Source: an uncultured Flavobacteriaceae bacterium (GTDB lineage Bacteria > Bacteroidota > Bacteroidia > Flavobacteriales > Flavobacteriaceae). From it: DNA of 64,000 nt. Below are positions 17,913 to 25,969 of the stretch, piece after piece (positions within the stretch are counted from its first letter, which is position 1; each line of letters starts with the position of its first letter). The translations under genes were made by a program, and so were the position numbers. The notes below the pieces were generated by a model. That model was not told the origin of the DNA. It worked only from the letters and a program-made list of their open reading frames with translations, and searched no databases. The DNA is taken from contig CANMSH010000004.1 in assembly GCA_947500525.1 (NCBI GenBank), forward strand, positions 62,001 to 126,000. Reading direction: 5' to 3'.

Positions 17913-18244
17913 AACTTTTGAATTAAATGTGTGATTTTCAAATGTAGAAATGCCATTATAATTGAAACGCTCAGACCTAAAACAAATAAAGTATTAGTGA
18001 TCGGAATGAACTCAAAATACATCAATATGATTCCGGTTAAAATGCCGGTAGATACTACAGTGTAAATGCGAAAAAGTATCATGGTATCATTGTTGAGTTG
18101 CTTTCTATTAAATGCTATTATTAGACTCATCATTATTTGTATTATTCCTAATGGAATTAGAAAGAGTAGCCCGGCATATATTGTAAAACCAAGAACGATA
18201 TTGGTAATAATTAGAAACTTGTTAATTTTGTATAGATTTTTCAT
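17909..18244 (-). CDS. Small four-helix membrane protein
   Basis: A 111-residue protein almost wholly made of four transmembrane helices, with short charged ends and loops (FNRKQLNND between helices 2 and 3). I recognise no family. It is first in the operon with the DCC and TIGR01777 genes and overlaps the DCC start by four bases. The start codon lies 6 bases from a copy of the palindromic operator found before the GbsR regulator gene. Confidence 0.7.
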   Translation of the reverse strand: MKNLYKINKFLIITNIVLGFTIYAGLLFLIPLGIIQIMMSLIIAFNRKQLNNDTMILFRIYTVVSTGILTGIILMYFEFIPITNTLFVLGLSVSIIMAFLHLKITHLIQKL

Positions 18245-18250
18245 ATTTTT

Positions 18251-18276
18251 AAAATTTCAGAAATTATTGAAACATA
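18251..18276. promoter_or_regulatory. Imperfect copy of the GbsR operator
   Basis: This sequence matches the perfect palindrome at 18815-18842 at 20 of 26 aligned positions, keeping TTTCA and the whole AATTATTGAAA block. It sits directly before the start of the membrane protein/DCC/TIGR01777 operon, so the regulator probably controls that operon. Inference from sequence similarity. Confidence 0.6.
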
Positions 18277-18288
18277 ATAGTAAATTTT

Positions 18289-18792
18289 TTATTTTAATAA
18301 TTTAAGTAAAGATTTAGATAACCAGTTTTGTTCCTTATTGACCATTTTATTTAAAATAGTATCTGCACTTTCTGCCAAATCATGTAGGGCTTTTGTCTGT
18401 TTTATTAACTCTTTCGTTTTGGCTGTACCGTCATTTTTAATACTAGATACTTCTTTTAGCACTTTTATTACAGGTTTTATTTCTCGTCTACTTCGTTCTT
18501 TTGCAATATGTCTTGCTAGTTCCTGTACATCCTTTTCTGTAGAGAAATATTCTTTTCGCTCGCCGGCAACAAGTTCCTTTGTAACAATACCCCAGTCTAT
18601 TAACTGACGAAGATTCATGCTCGTGTTTCCCCTAGAAATTTTCAATGCTTCCATGATTTCTTCCATGGTTAGAGACTTTGTAGAAATGAACAGCAGCGCT
18701 TGTATTTGGGCCATGGCCTTGTTGATACCCCATAGAGTGCCTAAACTTCCCCAGGTACTAATGAACTTATCTTTTGCTTTGTTGTATTCCAT
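18289..18792 (-). CDS. GbsR/MarR family transcriptional regulator
   Basis: A winged helix-turn-helix regulator of the GbsR branch of MarR proteins. The DNA-binding part is seen as LTMEEIMEALKISRGNTS followed by MNLRQLIDWGIV and the wing GERKEYF (about residues 38-85). A C-terminal helical region (100-160) should form the dimer. Length 167 is normal. Its -7 element lies 4 bases before the ATG and its -33 element is buried in a perfect 28-base palindrome, so it is probably autorepressed. A second operator copy precedes the neighbouring operon. GbsR proteins elsewhere respond to osmolytes such as choline; the ligand here is unknown. Confidence 0.92.
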   Translation of the reverse strand: MEYNKAKDKFISTWGSLGTLWGINKAMAQIQALLFISTKSLTMEEIMEALKISRGNTSMNLRQLIDWGIVTKELVAGERKEYFSTEKDVQELARHIAKERSRREIKPVIKVLKEVSSIKNDGTAKTKELIKQTKALHDLAESADTILNKMVNKEQNWLSKSLLKLLK

Positions 18793-18796
18793 GACA

Positions 18797-18825
18797 CAAA
18801 TATATAAATATTTTTAAACTTTCAA
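18797..18825 (-). promoter_or_regulatory. Promoter of the GbsR regulator gene
   Basis: On the minus strand TTG (18825-18823), 18 bases, then TATATTTG (18804-18797). The -7 element ends 4 bases before the ATG, predicting a leaderless transcript. Confidence 0.6.
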
Positions 18826-18842
18826 TAATTATTGAAAGTTTA
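18815..18842. promoter_or_regulatory. Perfect 28-base palindrome, GbsR operator
   Basis: Each arm is TAAACTTTCAATAA and the two arms are exact reverse complements with no spacer. It covers the -33 element of the regulator gene. It also lies 66 bases before divergent M28 peptidase gene, which may therefore be regulated too. Confidence 0.75.
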
Positions 18843-18907
18843 TTTTTTAACTAGTTTTTTATTCTTACAAAAACAGTATCTTTAATTTTGATAACAAATT
18901 ATAGATC

Positions 18908-19888
18908 ATGATAAAATATTTTATTTACGTTCTTTTGGTAGCTACTTTATGTATAAGTTGTAAGCAAATTCCGGCGAAGAAAGATGTAGCTTCGGTCGAT
19001 AGAGAGCTTTTATTAAGTAATTTGAAGACATTGTCTAGCGATGATTTTGAAGGTAGAGGTTTTGGAACAAGAGGAAATTATAAAGCACAGCAACATATCG
19101 CACGTCAGTTTAAAAAATTAGAAATTGATCAAGCACTCGATAGTGGTTATATTCAAGAATTCTCGCATACCATTACAGGAAAACGCAGACTGAGAATGTT
19201 TCCATTAGATACGAACACGCTGGATATGTCTAAAATTCCAGATACGACGCTCATAGGAGGTAATGTCGTTGCAAAAATTAAAGGACAAACAGACAAGGTA
19301 ATAGTCATTACAGGTCATTTGGACCATTTGGGGATCAGAAATGGTCAAATCTATAATGGAGCGGATGACGATGCCTCTGGAACGGTAGCATTATTTGCCA
19401 TTGCGAAGTATTTTAAAAATAAAAACCCAAAACATACCTTAGTATTTGCTGCCGTTGATGCAGAAGAGATAGGTTCACAAGGGTGTTCTTATTTACTAGA
19501 TAATTTGCCAGAAGGTCTAGAAAAAATAGTCCTTAATGTAAATATGGATATGATAGCTCACAATGACTCGTTAGAATTGTATGCTTCAGGTTTGTACCAT
19601 TATCCTCAATTGAAAAAACCATTAATCGATATTAAGTCACCGATCAATTTATTATTCGGTCATGATGATCCGAATAACAAAGAATTGGATGATTGGACGT
19701 ATTCATCAGATCATAGAATCTTTCACAAAAAGGGAATTCCTTTTATTTATTTTGGTGTAGAAGATCATAAAGATTATCATGCTCCTACCGATACCTTCGA
19801 AAATATCAATAAAGATTTTTATGTTGAAGCCGTTACCTTAATTACACAGGCTATCGAGAATTATGATAAGTACTTAGTGACCGAATAA
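18908..19888 (+). CDS. M28 family metallopeptidase lipoprotein
   Basis: Zinc aminopeptidase fold, expected in the periplasm or at the outer membrane. A lipobox CISC (Cys18) ends the signal peptide. The two-zinc site is seen as TGHLDH (H137), NGADDDASG (about D154), DAEEIGS (E186-E187), the VNMDMI aspartate, and the YHAPTDT histidine near residue 301. These are all the M28 ligands in the right order. The 326-residue length is typical of bacterial M28 lipoproteins. It may clip amino acids from peptides for uptake. TAATTTTG at 18883-18890 could be its -7 element. Confidence 0.92.
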   Translation: MIKYFIYVLLVATLCISCKQIPAKKDVASVDRELLLSNLKTLSSDDFEGRGFGTRGNYKAQQHIARQFKKLEIDQALDSGYIQEFSHTITGKRRLRMFPLDTNTLDMSKIPDTTLIGGNVVAKIKGQTDKVIVITGHLDHLGIRNGQIYNGADDDASGTVALFAIAKYFKNKNPKHTLVFAAVDAEEIGSQGCSYLLDNLPEGLEKIVLNVNMDMIAHNDSLELYASGLYHYPQLKKPLIDIKSPINLLFGHDDPNNKELDDWTYSSDHRIFHKKGIPFIYFGVEDHKDYHAPTDTFENINKDFYVEAVTLITQAIENYDKYLVTE

Positions 19889-19889
19889 T

Positions 19890-20369
19890 TTAACGATAGA
19901 ATAATTGCGTAAAATAATATCTTCCATTTGCATCTTTAACCGCAGAAATACCAATATGAGTAAAGTTACCTTCAATGTTGTCTTTATGGCCTTGACTGTT
20001 TAACCAACCTTCCATAACACTTTGGGCGGTAGGATATCCAGCAGCGACATTTTCTCCTGCTCCTTTTGCATTTACCATTTGTTGTAATTCTTGAAAGCGT
20101 GCATTAAAATTATCATGACTAATCTTGCTTTTCGAAATCATGTAGTCCGTATGTTCTTTTGCAATATCATCCGCAATTGAGTTTCGTTTTAGCGCAGATT
20201 TTCCAACATTTTCGCGATGGTCATTCACCAGTTGCAATATTTCTTGGGAAATCGATGAGACCGTTGGGTCAGTATTTTGTTCGTCGATTAAAATGTCGTT
20301 ATCATCTTGCGAACATGAAGCAAGAATTAAAAATAAGGGGAGTATCCAGAGTTTGATCTTTCTACTCAT
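19890..20369 (-). CDS. CAP domain lipoprotein, intact copy
   Basis: CAP/SCP-fold protein of 159 residues. It has a lipoprotein signal with LASC (Cys19). The CAP cavity residues are in place: H73 (KEHTDYM), H85 (ISHDNF), E106 (GAGENVA) and H128 within GHKDNI, then FTHIG. CAP proteins in bacteria are poorly characterised and may bind lipids or act on the envelope. A degraded paralogue lies at 21846-22310, on the other side of a membrane protein gene. It is convergent with the M28 gene with a one-base gap. Confidence 0.88.
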   Translation of the reverse strand: MSRKIKLWILPLFLILASCSQDDNDILIDEQNTDPTVSSISQEILQLVNDHRENVGKSALKRNSIADDIAKEHTDYMISKSKISHDNFNARFQELQQMVNAKGAGENVAAGYPTAQSVMEGWLNSQGHKDNIEGNFTHIGISAVKDANGRYYFTQLFYR

Positions 20370-20504
20370 AAAATTGTTTTTATATATAACCGTAATAATG
20401 AGGTTTTAGTATAGTTTTATTTAATAAAAATGTTCAAAACTCTACTTGCATAAGGTCGAAATATTGCTTTTTAGTGCTATTTTAGTTTGACTAACCTATA
20501 CCTT

Positions 20505-21791
20505 ATGAGCGAGAAAAAACCAAAATGGTTACAAGCATTAGAAGCACAATCATGGCAAGCAGAATTGATAGCTTCAGGTTTGGCTATTTATGGTTCAATT
20601 TCGTTAGGAAATTATCTAGACTATTTTTCTGCATGGGCAGTGTTACGTTTTGATGAACGAACCTTGAATATCCTGGTGTATATGTTTATCTATGTATTTG
20701 CCGCACATGCTTTATTAGTGGTTAGTTTTATCGCTCATCTTGTATTACGAATTTTATGGGCCGGAATTTTAGGACTTAGCTCTGTATTTCCTATGGGAGT
20801 CAATACTGAAACAGATGTGTATCCAGATTACTTTAAAGAAAAATTAAAGAAAGATTATCCCGATTTATCTAAATATTCACTGGAGTTGGATAAAATGTGT
20901 AGTCTAATTTTTTCAATACTCTGTGCTATGGTTATTGTATTGATTAATATTTCTCTATGGATACTTATTTACCTAATCATAAGTTTTTTATTATTAAAAT
21001 TCTTACCAGTTGGGGTTGTTAATTTTATTGGATTTGTATTTATTGGTGTTTATTTTTTGATTGCGCTGATTGGTACCTTCATGACACAAGGAAAGTTTAA
21101 GAACGCCAAAATATCAAAGAAATATGGATATGGATTGGTCATGACTATGAGCAAATTTGTTTACTTGATAGGTAATAGATCTTTTAATTATATAACGCAA
21201 ACCATTCGTAGTAATACAACATCAAAATCTTTCTTTTTTGGGATGTTTGCTATACTTATGTTGAGTATGTTTGTTACTTTTCCTAGGTTCATTAAGACAA
21301 TGAAAATGTATAAAGCAGAAAGTTTTGCAAATGGAAGTCCTGACCCTTCATATAGCCTTCAAGAGAACTATAGAGATCAAATATCAAAAGAAGATATCAT
21401 TTTAGAACCTTTCATTCAAAGCGAACTAATCAAAGATGAATTTTTACATCTATATCTACCAAGATTTAAACGAGAGCAACCAGTTGTAGATAGCTTATGT
21501 GGCTCTTATAAGTGGAATGACTCGATACCAAAAAACGAAAATAGAGTCTTAAGAACGGGTTCAAGAAATAAATGTGCAAATAATTACTATACGTTATTCA
21601 TTGATAACGAAAAAGCTGAAAATTTAATGTATCATTATAAAAGCGAATTTTATAATGATAGACCGGGCTATGAAGTTTTTATTCCTTTAGATAGTATTAA
21701 GTCTGGTCATCATGTACTCAAAATTGAAACTAAATACAAGGTAGAGAATCGCAGTTATGTGAGAAATATTCCTTTTTATAAAACAAAGTAA
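20505..21791 (+). CDS. Unknown multi-pass membrane protein with C-terminal soluble domain
   Basis: A 428-residue protein that I do not recognise. About six hydrophobic segments lie within residues 20-275, with a cytoplasmic-looking loop rich in Lys, Asp and Tyr between the second and third pair (about 105-130). The last 150 residues are soluble and contain a pair of cysteines (LCGSYKW and RNKCANN). The start at ATG 20505 (MSEKKPKWL) is preferred over a TTG six codons upstream. It sits between the two CAP paralogues on the opposite strand and ends with a hairpin terminator. Confidence 0.75.
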   Translation: MSEKKPKWLQALEAQSWQAELIASGLAIYGSISLGNYLDYFSAWAVLRFDERTLNILVYMFIYVFAAHALLVVSFIAHLVLRILWAGILGLSSVFPMGVNTETDVYPDYFKEKLKKDYPDLSKYSLELDKMCSLIFSILCAMVIVLINISLWILIYLIISFLLLKFLPVGVVNFIGFVFIGVYFLIALIGTFMTQGKFKNAKISKKYGYGLVMTMSKFVYLIGNRSFNYITQTIRSNTTSKSFFFGMFAILMLSMFVTFPRFIKTMKMYKAESFANGSPDPSYSLQENYRDQISKEDIILEPFIQSELIKDEFLHLYLPRFKREQPVVDSLCGSYKWNDSIPKNENRVLRTGSRNKCANNYYTLFIDNEKAENLMYHYKSEFYNDRPGYEVFIPLDSIKSGHHVLKIETKYKVENRSYVRNIPFYKTK

Positions 21792-21832
21792 TCCCCGCAA
21801 ACTGTGGTTAACAGTTTGAAAGGATTATTTTT
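21789..21832 (+). terminator. Probable terminator hairpin
   Basis: Two-part stem TAATCC...GGATTA enclosing AAACTGT-GGTTA-ACAGTTT, followed by ATTTTTAT. It overlaps the stop codon of the membrane protein gene. Confidence 0.55.
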
Positions 21833-21845
21833 ATGTTACAATGGT

Positions 21846-22310
21846 TTATTTCTTGTAAAAAATTTGCACATAGAAATATCTACCTTGTGCATCTTTCTTT
21901 ACAGCAATACCTGTATGTGTGAAATCACCTTCTACATTAGATTTTAACCATGCTCTGCTTAAATAAGCATTCATAGCCTTTTCAGCGCTTACATCAACAC
22001 CAACGTTTTCGCTAATGTCTTCTGCACTTTCCTTTTCTTCGAGCACTTCCCATCGATTTTCAAAATTATCGCCTGAAACGGCCTTTTTTGAAATCATGTA
22101 GTTCGCATGCTCAGCAGCTAGTTTATCTGCAGTGGCATTTCTAATTAATAAAGGTTTTCCGATATTTTGACGGTAGTCATTTACCAAAGATATGAGCTGA
22201 TTGGTAGTGGCTGCTTCGTCAACAGAGTTTGTGTTGTTTAGGTCTTTACTTGACCATGATAATAACATTAATACTAAGGGGAGCATCCAGAAATATATCT
22301 TTTTACTCAT
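21846..22310 (-). CDS. CAP domain protein, diverged copy without lipobox or active-site residues
   Basis: A 154-residue paralogue of the CAP lipoprotein at 19890-20369, alike from MSKKIYFWMLPLVLML through the HTGIAVKKDAQGRY tail. It differs at key places. The lipobox Cys is Trp (LLSWS, TGG for TGT). The ISH histidine is Gly80. GH of GHxDNI is Trp-Leu (residues 121-122). H68, E101 and the HTG histidine remain. The frame is open and regular, so it is not an obvious pseudogene. It may be secreted by the general pathway or stay membrane-anchored by its uncleaved signal. The ATG at 22310 aligns with the paralogue start. Confidence 0.8.
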   Translation of the reverse strand: MSKKIYFWMLPLVLMLLSWSSKDLNNTNSVDEAATTNQLISLVNDYRQNIGKPLLIRNATADKLAAEHANYMISKKAVSGDNFENRWEVLEEKESAEDISENVGVDVSAEKAMNAYLSRAWLKSNVEGDFTHTGIAVKKDAQGRYFYVQIFYKK

Positions 22311-22384
22311 GATAAAATGTTTTATGTACTGTATATAACTCAAAAAAGACGAGTTTAGTATATAAAAAGAACTTTTGTTAATAA

Positions 22385-23404
22385 CTATGGCTTTACGTAA
22401 GCCATTTGTCTAGAATCTTTGGAAGCATTTAGAGCTTTGATTTTATCAATAAAATTAAAAGCTCGTTCCTCCATCCACCAATGTTTTTCGAAGAAATTTC
22501 TTACAAAACCGCAGTGTCCGCCATGTTTGGTTATTTCTAAAAACAGATGTTCATTTAAGAAAGCTTCAGATTTGGGATAGCAATTATCTGAAATGAAGGT
22601 GTCATCATTAGAAGCAATGATTAATGAAGGTGTTTTGATATTCTTTAAATGAGGTTTGCAACTACTCAATTCCCAGTACTCTTCCACCGTGCTAAAACCA
22701 TTCGCAGGGGCCGTAAAATGTGTATCGAAATAGACGAAGTTACCCGACATGAAAAACCCCTTATAATGTTGCAACTCCTTTGGAAATTGTCTTTTCTTCT
22801 GATTTGCCTTATAATTTAATGTTAACATAAACCATTTTATATAATGCCAATTGTACCACTTGTTTAATCGTTCATTACTTTTCTTGATATCCATTGGAAC
22901 AGAAAATGAGACAGATCCTTTAATTTGACTGGGTATTGAAGTTCCCTCTTCGCCGATGTATTTTAATGCTAAATTACCCCCTAAACTATATCCCAATAGG
23001 ACAACTTCTTCATAATCGTATGTAGATAAAATATGGTTCACTGTGAATTTAACATCGGCTGTAGCACCCATATGATAGCCGTTGAGTAAACGATTTGGTT
23101 CTCCACTGCAACCACGATAATTCATGCATACAGCATCCCAACCTTGTTTGTTCGAATATCTTATGGCCGCTCTTGAGTATAAACTAGTCGATTTACCTTC
23201 GAGTCCTGCCAAAATTAAAATCAACTTTTTGCTACCTACTTTTTTCCAATCCAGATCAAGAAAATCTCCTTCATTATTTTCGATACGTTCTCTATTAAAT
23301 TTCACACGTGGTATCCATCGAATGAGCGATGCGTAGATAGTGTTTAAATGTGCATTTTTAAACAAACTATTTTTAACTTTAAAAGTATCTTCTAATAATG
23401 GCAA
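22385..23404 (-). CDS. YheT-type alpha/beta hydrolase
   Basis: Alpha/beta-hydrolase of the YheT/Abhydrolase (ABHD1/3) group, 339 residues. The nucleophile elbow GYSLGGNLAL and the C-terminal HGGHCGF histidine are present, with the oxyanion-region MNYRGCSGEPNR typical of the family. No ATG fits the N-terminus. TTG at 23404 gives MPLLEDTFKVKNSLFKNAH, a natural family start. A minus-strand TAGATTTG -7 element lies 23 bases upstream, which supports this start over one 24 codons earlier that would overlap the divergent glycosyltransferase. Substrate unknown; related enzymes act on lipid esters. Confidence 0.85.
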   Translation of the reverse strand: MPLLEDTFKVKNSLFKNAHLNTIYASLIRWIPRVKFNRERIENNEGDFLDLDWKKVGSKKLILILAGLEGKSTSLYSRAAIRYSNKQGWDAVCMNYRGCSGEPNRLLNGYHMGATADVKFTVNHILSTYDYEEVVLLGYSLGGNLALKYIGEEGTSIPSQIKGSVSFSVPMDIKKSNERLNKWYNWHYIKWFMLTLNYKANQKKRQFPKELQHYKGFFMSGNFVYFDTHFTAPANGFSTVEEYWELSSCKPHLKNIKTPSLIIASNDDTFISDNCYPKSEAFLNEHLFLEITKHGGHCGFVRNFFEKHWWMEERAFNFIDKIKALNASKDSRQMAYVKP

Positions 23405-23427
23405 TGTCCTTCGTGTAAAATAAGCAG

Positions 23428-23435
23428 CAAATCTA
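23428..23435 (-). promoter_or_regulatory. Candidate -7 element for the YheT-type hydrolase
   Basis: Minus-strand TAGATTTG, 23 bases before TTG 23404. It lies inside the longer alternative reading of the gene, so it argues for the shorter start. Confidence 0.45.
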
Positions 23436-23458
23436 ACGATTTTATTTGTGTGAAGGTT

Positions 23459-23466
23459 TATTTTTG
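23459..23466 (+). promoter_or_regulatory. Candidate -7 element for the glycosyltransferase (leaderless)
   Basis: TATTTTTG ends 4 bases before the ATG at 23471, the same geometry as at pyrE and the GbsR gene. Confidence 0.45.
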
Positions 23467-23470
23467 CACA

Positions 23471-24709
23471 ATGCAAACGGTACTATGTATAGGGATGGTT
23501 TTTCCGGAATCTAATTCAACGGCCGCTGGTCGTAGAATGTTAGAATTATTGACTTTTTTTAAAGAGAATGATTATAAAATAGTAGTCGCTAGTGCCGCCC
23601 AAGAAAGTGAGCTATCTGATGATTTGACTGAATTAGGTATTCTTAGAAAGAATATTGAGTTGAATAATGAAAGCTTCGATATCTTTATTAAAGAATTGAA
23701 TCCGAACATTGTTGTTTTTGATCGATTTATCTCTGAAGAGCAATTCGGTTGGCGCGTATCAGAAAATTGTCCGGATGCACTACGGATTTTAGATACCGAA
23801 GATTTACATTGTTTGCGAAAGGCAAGAGAAGAAGCGTTTAAGGAGGCTAGAAACTTCGCGGAAGACGATTTGTTTAATTTGGAAATTACCAAAAGAGAAA
23901 TTGCGAGTATTTACCGCTGTGATTTATCGTTGATAATATCTAGATTCGAAGTAGAATTACTGACAAGAAAGTTTAACATTCCATCAACTATTTTAGTTGA
24001 ACTTCCCTTTATGCTGGATACTATTTCTAACAAAAAAAGGGATGATATACCAACATATGTACATCGTAACAATTTTATAAGTATTGGCAATTTTAAGCAT
24101 GAACCAAATTGGCAATCGGTATTATTTTTGAAAAATGAAATTTGGCCATTAATACGAAAACATCTACCAACAGCTCAATTGTTAATTTACGGAGCATATC
24201 CATCACAAAAAGTAACAGATTTACATAATGAACGAGAAGGTTTTATTGTGAAAGGAAGAGCAAAGAATGCTCATGAAGTGATTTCGAAGGCAAAGATTTT
24301 GTTAGCACCATTACAGTTTGGTGCCGGATTAAAGGGGAAACTTATTGATGCTATGCAATGCGGAACACCTTCAATAACAACTACGATTGGCGCTGAGGGT
24401 ATGCAAGGTGACTTGAATTGGAACGGTTATATTGAAAACAATCCTAGAGCATTTGCAGAAAAAGCTGTTGACCTATATCACAATGAAGAACAATGGCAAC
24501 ATGCTCAACAATGTGGGTTTGAGATGATCAATCAATTATACAATAAAGAAAAACTTTCAAGACAATTGAGAACGAAAATTCAACTTACTCAAGATAATTT
24601 ACAATCGCATAGAACCCGAAACTTTATTGGGAATTTACTACAACATCACTCTTTGCAGAGCACCAAGTATCTGTCAAAATGGATAGAAGAAAAGAATAAG
24701 AATGATTAA
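23471..24709 (+). CDS. GT4-type glycosyltransferase
   Basis: A 412-residue GT-B fold glycosyltransferase. The N-terminal VFPESNSTAAGRRMLELL shows the loop expected at the acceptor side. The C-terminal donor-binding domain has FISIGNFKHEPNWQSV, YGAYPSQ, and APLQFGAGLKGKLIDAMQCGTP, with the Glu/Asp-like ID in place of the usual E near the sugar-nucleotide site. No membrane helix is seen. It diverges from the YheT-type hydrolase and its end overlaps the convergent carboxypeptidase-like gene by four bases. The donor and acceptor are unknown; no polysaccharide gene cluster surrounds it. Confidence 0.83.
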   Translation: MQTVLCIGMVFPESNSTAAGRRMLELLTFFKENDYKIVVASAAQESELSDDLTELGILRKNIELNNESFDIFIKELNPNIVVFDRFISEEQFGWRVSENCPDALRILDTEDLHCLRKAREEAFKEARNFAEDDLFNLEITKREIASIYRCDLSLIISRFEVELLTRKFNIPSTILVELPFMLDTISNKKRDDIPTYVHRNNFISIGNFKHEPNWQSVLFLKNEIWPLIRKHLPTAQLLIYGAYPSQKVTDLHNEREGFIVKGRAKNAHEVISKAKILLAPLQFGAGLKGKLIDAMQCGTPSITTTIGAEGMQGDLNWNGYIENNPRAFAEKAVDLYHNEEQWQHAQQCGFEMINQLYNKEKLSRQLRTKIQLTQDNLQSHRTRNFIGNLLQHHSLQSTKYLSKWIEEKNKND

Positions 24710-25926
24710 TTTTTTGGAGGTTGATAATCTCTAGGTAATAAATTTGCAAATTGTTCATAGCTCCAATAACCTTCAGCGAATACGTCTAACGGATCAATAA
24801 CCATACCTGAAGGATCTATGATTGCCGATTTTTTTATCATACTCAGTGAAGAAGTTTGATTTTTATTTGCTCGTTTGAAAGTGGAATAATTTTCTTCCTC
24901 TGACTCTTTAGTATAAACAATAGAAAGATAGTTTTCAAAACTCAATAAAGTTACATTTTCATTTTTAACGATCATATCCTCATAGGGAAGATTACTCTTA
25001 TAGAGGTAATCTCTATATTTTGGTAATTTTACTTTTCGTATCACCGTAATCGCAGAATCTAATTGGGTAATTGGAGTTTTAATTTTCTTTGATAAATTAA
25101 CAGGTTTGTCTCGTGAAGAAACTGATGCGATATACGCACGCGCCTTTTTTATTTGAGCTTCTGAAGGTCTTTCTGAATTTTGAATTCTTTTAAATTGATG
25201 CACTAAATAACCTTCCTTATTTAGTTTTTTCGCTCGTAATGAACGCATAAAATGCATAACCGATCCGTTATAGGCTTTTAATCGCTTTGCTGCCCATTGA
25301 CGTTGTTTTCTTTTGCCTCCATGGAGGTTTTCATATTTTGTATGTCCTAAATAGGTCACTTTTCGAGGCTCTAAAGAAAAATGAACTAAGTCATACGCTA
25401 TTCGATAACCTAAGCCTTGATGATTGATTTTCAAAGGCTCTTTAGCGTATGCATTTAACGTGCTAGTTGCTTTGTCAAATTCAAAACTAAGTACTTTAGG
25501 ATTCATTATTTTACACTGAGATGCTAAAGTTGTTCGTCCTAAAAATGCCAATTTAAATCGACTTAAATTATAGTACCAATCATCATCGTATTTGGTTTTT
25601 CTAACAACCGCTTCGTCCAAAAAATTAGTGGCTCTTCGCAACTTGAATACTAATGGGTTTTTATATATTCTAGAATCAATTGAAGAAATGATTGTTTTAT
25701 AGCCAATAAAAGAAATTACAATCTCAAATATTCCTTCACGTATATCTAATTGAAATTTCCCATCAGGATCTGTGGTGGTTCCAATAGTAGAATTATTTAT
25801 ATATACTGAGGCACCTTCCATCGGAATATTTTCACTCGTAACGACTGTTCCTTTAATGATTGTTTGTGCGCTGGCATAACTGGTGCTTAAAAGAACAAAA
25901 ACGAGAACAATAATTATTTTTTTCAT
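24706..25926 (-). CDS. Exported protein with carboxypeptidase-like regulatory domain
   Basis: A 406-residue exported protein. A signal peptide (ending about YASAQ) is followed by a CarboxypepD_reg-like beta domain at about residues 22-105 (GTVVTSENIPMEGASVYINN and TTTDPDGKFQLDI), the same domain that precedes many Bacteroidota TonB receptors. The remainder is a basic, poorly characterised region of about 300 residues seen in many flavobacterial proteins of this sort; no barrel is evident. The ATG at 25926 is preferred over a TTG one codon earlier. The function is unknown; an outer-surface or periplasmic structural role is likely. Confidence 0.78.
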   Translation of the reverse strand: MKKIIIVLVFVLLSTSYASAQTIIKGTVVTSENIPMEGASVYINNSTIGTTTDPDGKFQLDIREGIFEIVISFIGYKTIISSIDSRIYKNPLVFKLRRATNFLDEAVVRKTKYDDDWYYNLSRFKLAFLGRTTLASQCKIMNPKVLSFEFDKATSTLNAYAKEPLKINHQGLGYRIAYDLVHFSLEPRKVTYLGHTKYENLHGGKRKQRQWAAKRLKAYNGSVMHFMRSLRAKKLNKEGYLVHQFKRIQNSERPSEAQIKKARAYIASVSSRDKPVNLSKKIKTPITQLDSAITVIRKVKLPKYRDYLYKSNLPYEDMIVKNENVTLLSFENYLSIVYTKESEEENYSTFKRANKNQTSSLSMIKKSAIIDPSGMVIDPLDVFAEGYWSYEQFANLLPRDYQPPKN

Positions 25927-25969
25927 CAAGAGCTTAGTTAATTCTTATAACACCATAAAGATTCTTAAA

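Noticed and set aside
21846..22310. The second CAP gene as a pseudogene
   Set aside because: The frame is intact, its codon use is ordinary, and several conserved residues remain, so a functional diverged paralogue is the safer call.
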